The notes under the pieces are model-generated. The model made no database searches. It had not been told where the DNA came from and worked only from the letters and a program-made list of their open reading frames with translations. The position numbers and the translations under genes are program-made. DNA of 13,766 nt from an uncultured Clostridia bacterium. Lineage in GTDB: Bacteria > Bacillota > Clostridia > TANB77 > CAG-508. Of this stretch, positions 13,611-13,766 are shown in pieces. Position 1 is the first letter of the stretch; each line of letters begins with the position of its first letter. The stretch is taken from positions 1 to 13,766 of the forward strand of contig CALXAQ010000038.1 of NCBI GenBank assembly GCA_944386335.1. Direction: 5' to 3'.

Positions 13611-13639
13611 TTGAAAAATACATATGAATATGGTATAAA
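13611..13639 (+). promoter_or_regulatory. Promoter-like site for an unknown downstream transcript
   Basis: TTGAAA (13611-13616), 17-nt spacer, TATAAA (13634-13639). A transcript would start near 13646 and run toward the window edge. No ORF with a ribosome binding site begins before the edge. Confidence 0.55.
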
Positions 13640-13672
13640 TAAAATCCTAAATTTGACAGTTGTAAAAGAGTA

Positions 13673-13712
13673 AAAGACTGATAACCTTTGATATTAAAAG
13701 GTTTCAGTCTTT
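13673..13712 (+). other. Hairpin in the putative downstream leader
   Basis: AAAGACTGATAACCTTT pairs with AAAAGGTTTCAGTCTTT around a short loop, a long stem with one mismatch region. No T-run follows immediately (TTAATAG), so it looks more like a leader structure or weak terminator than a strong one. The rest of 13595-13766 holds no gene I can support. Confidence 0.5.
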
Positions 13713-13766
13713 AATAGATTGATAAAAAAGTGCGTACCATGGATTAATTTTTTAAGTTTTTTAAAA

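Overview
The window is low-GC (roughly 30% by eye) and comes from a Gram-positive, very probably endospore-forming member of the Clostridia. The evidence is a sigma-K gene, a Firmicute-type gene set (IreB/UPF0297, RuvX, DUF1292, RbgA/YlqF, Mini-RNase III, PopT/DUF368), strong AGGAGG-type ribosome binding sites and a tRNA-Glu of Bacillus/Clostridium type. I cannot name a species.

Layout. (1) 1-1493: the 3' part of typA, followed at 16 nt by trmR, ending in a bidirectional hairpin. (2) 1522-1878, minus: a small XRE-type regulator. (3) 2082-3318, plus: a U32-family tRNA hydroxylase (TrhP-like), which with TrmR would make 5-methoxyuridine at tRNA position 34. (4) 3361-4104, minus: the polyprenyl-phosphate translocase family (DUF368/PopT). 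(5) 4278-5372, plus: a GH3 (NagZ-like) beta-N-acetylglucosaminidase, convergent with (6) sigK, minus, 5384-6083. (7) 6277-10190, plus: three co-directional genes for a pilin-like small membrane protein, a CpaE/MinD-like protein with two AT-hooks, and a GAF plus degenerate-GGDEF membrane protein. (8) 10227-11369: ireB, ruvX and a DUF1292 gene. (9) 11430-11906: an unrecognised four-helix membrane protein. (10) 12050-13413: rbgA and mrnC. (11) 13472-13546: tRNA-Glu(CUC) with its own promoter and terminator, then a further promoter-like site and hairpin running to the edge.

The main observation is about decoding. Three genes (the U32/TrhP gene, sigK and ruvX) are open only if the ribosome moves +1 at one specific place. 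In all three that place is an in-frame CGG codon followed by A, and dropping the C gives a GGA (Gly) codon in the frame that restores the family-typical protein and stop. These are the only three in-frame CGG codons I found in the window; I found no CGG read plainly as arginine. About a dozen CGG triplets lie out of frame, seven of them within CGGA, and none is associated with a frame change. This argues against a context-dependent sequencing error and against random gene decay. It suggests that CGG is unassigned in this lineage and that CGGA is decoded by +1 frameshifting or as a quadruplet. The genes affected serve tRNA modification, late sporulation and rRNA processing/recombination, so failed decoding would probably be costly.

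Among the rest, housekeeping functions for ribosomes and RNA dominate (TypA, TrmR, TrhP, RuvX, RbgA, Mini-RNase III, tRNA-Glu), with cell-envelope functions (PopT, NagZ) and sporulation between them. I see no IS element, prophage or CRISPR array.
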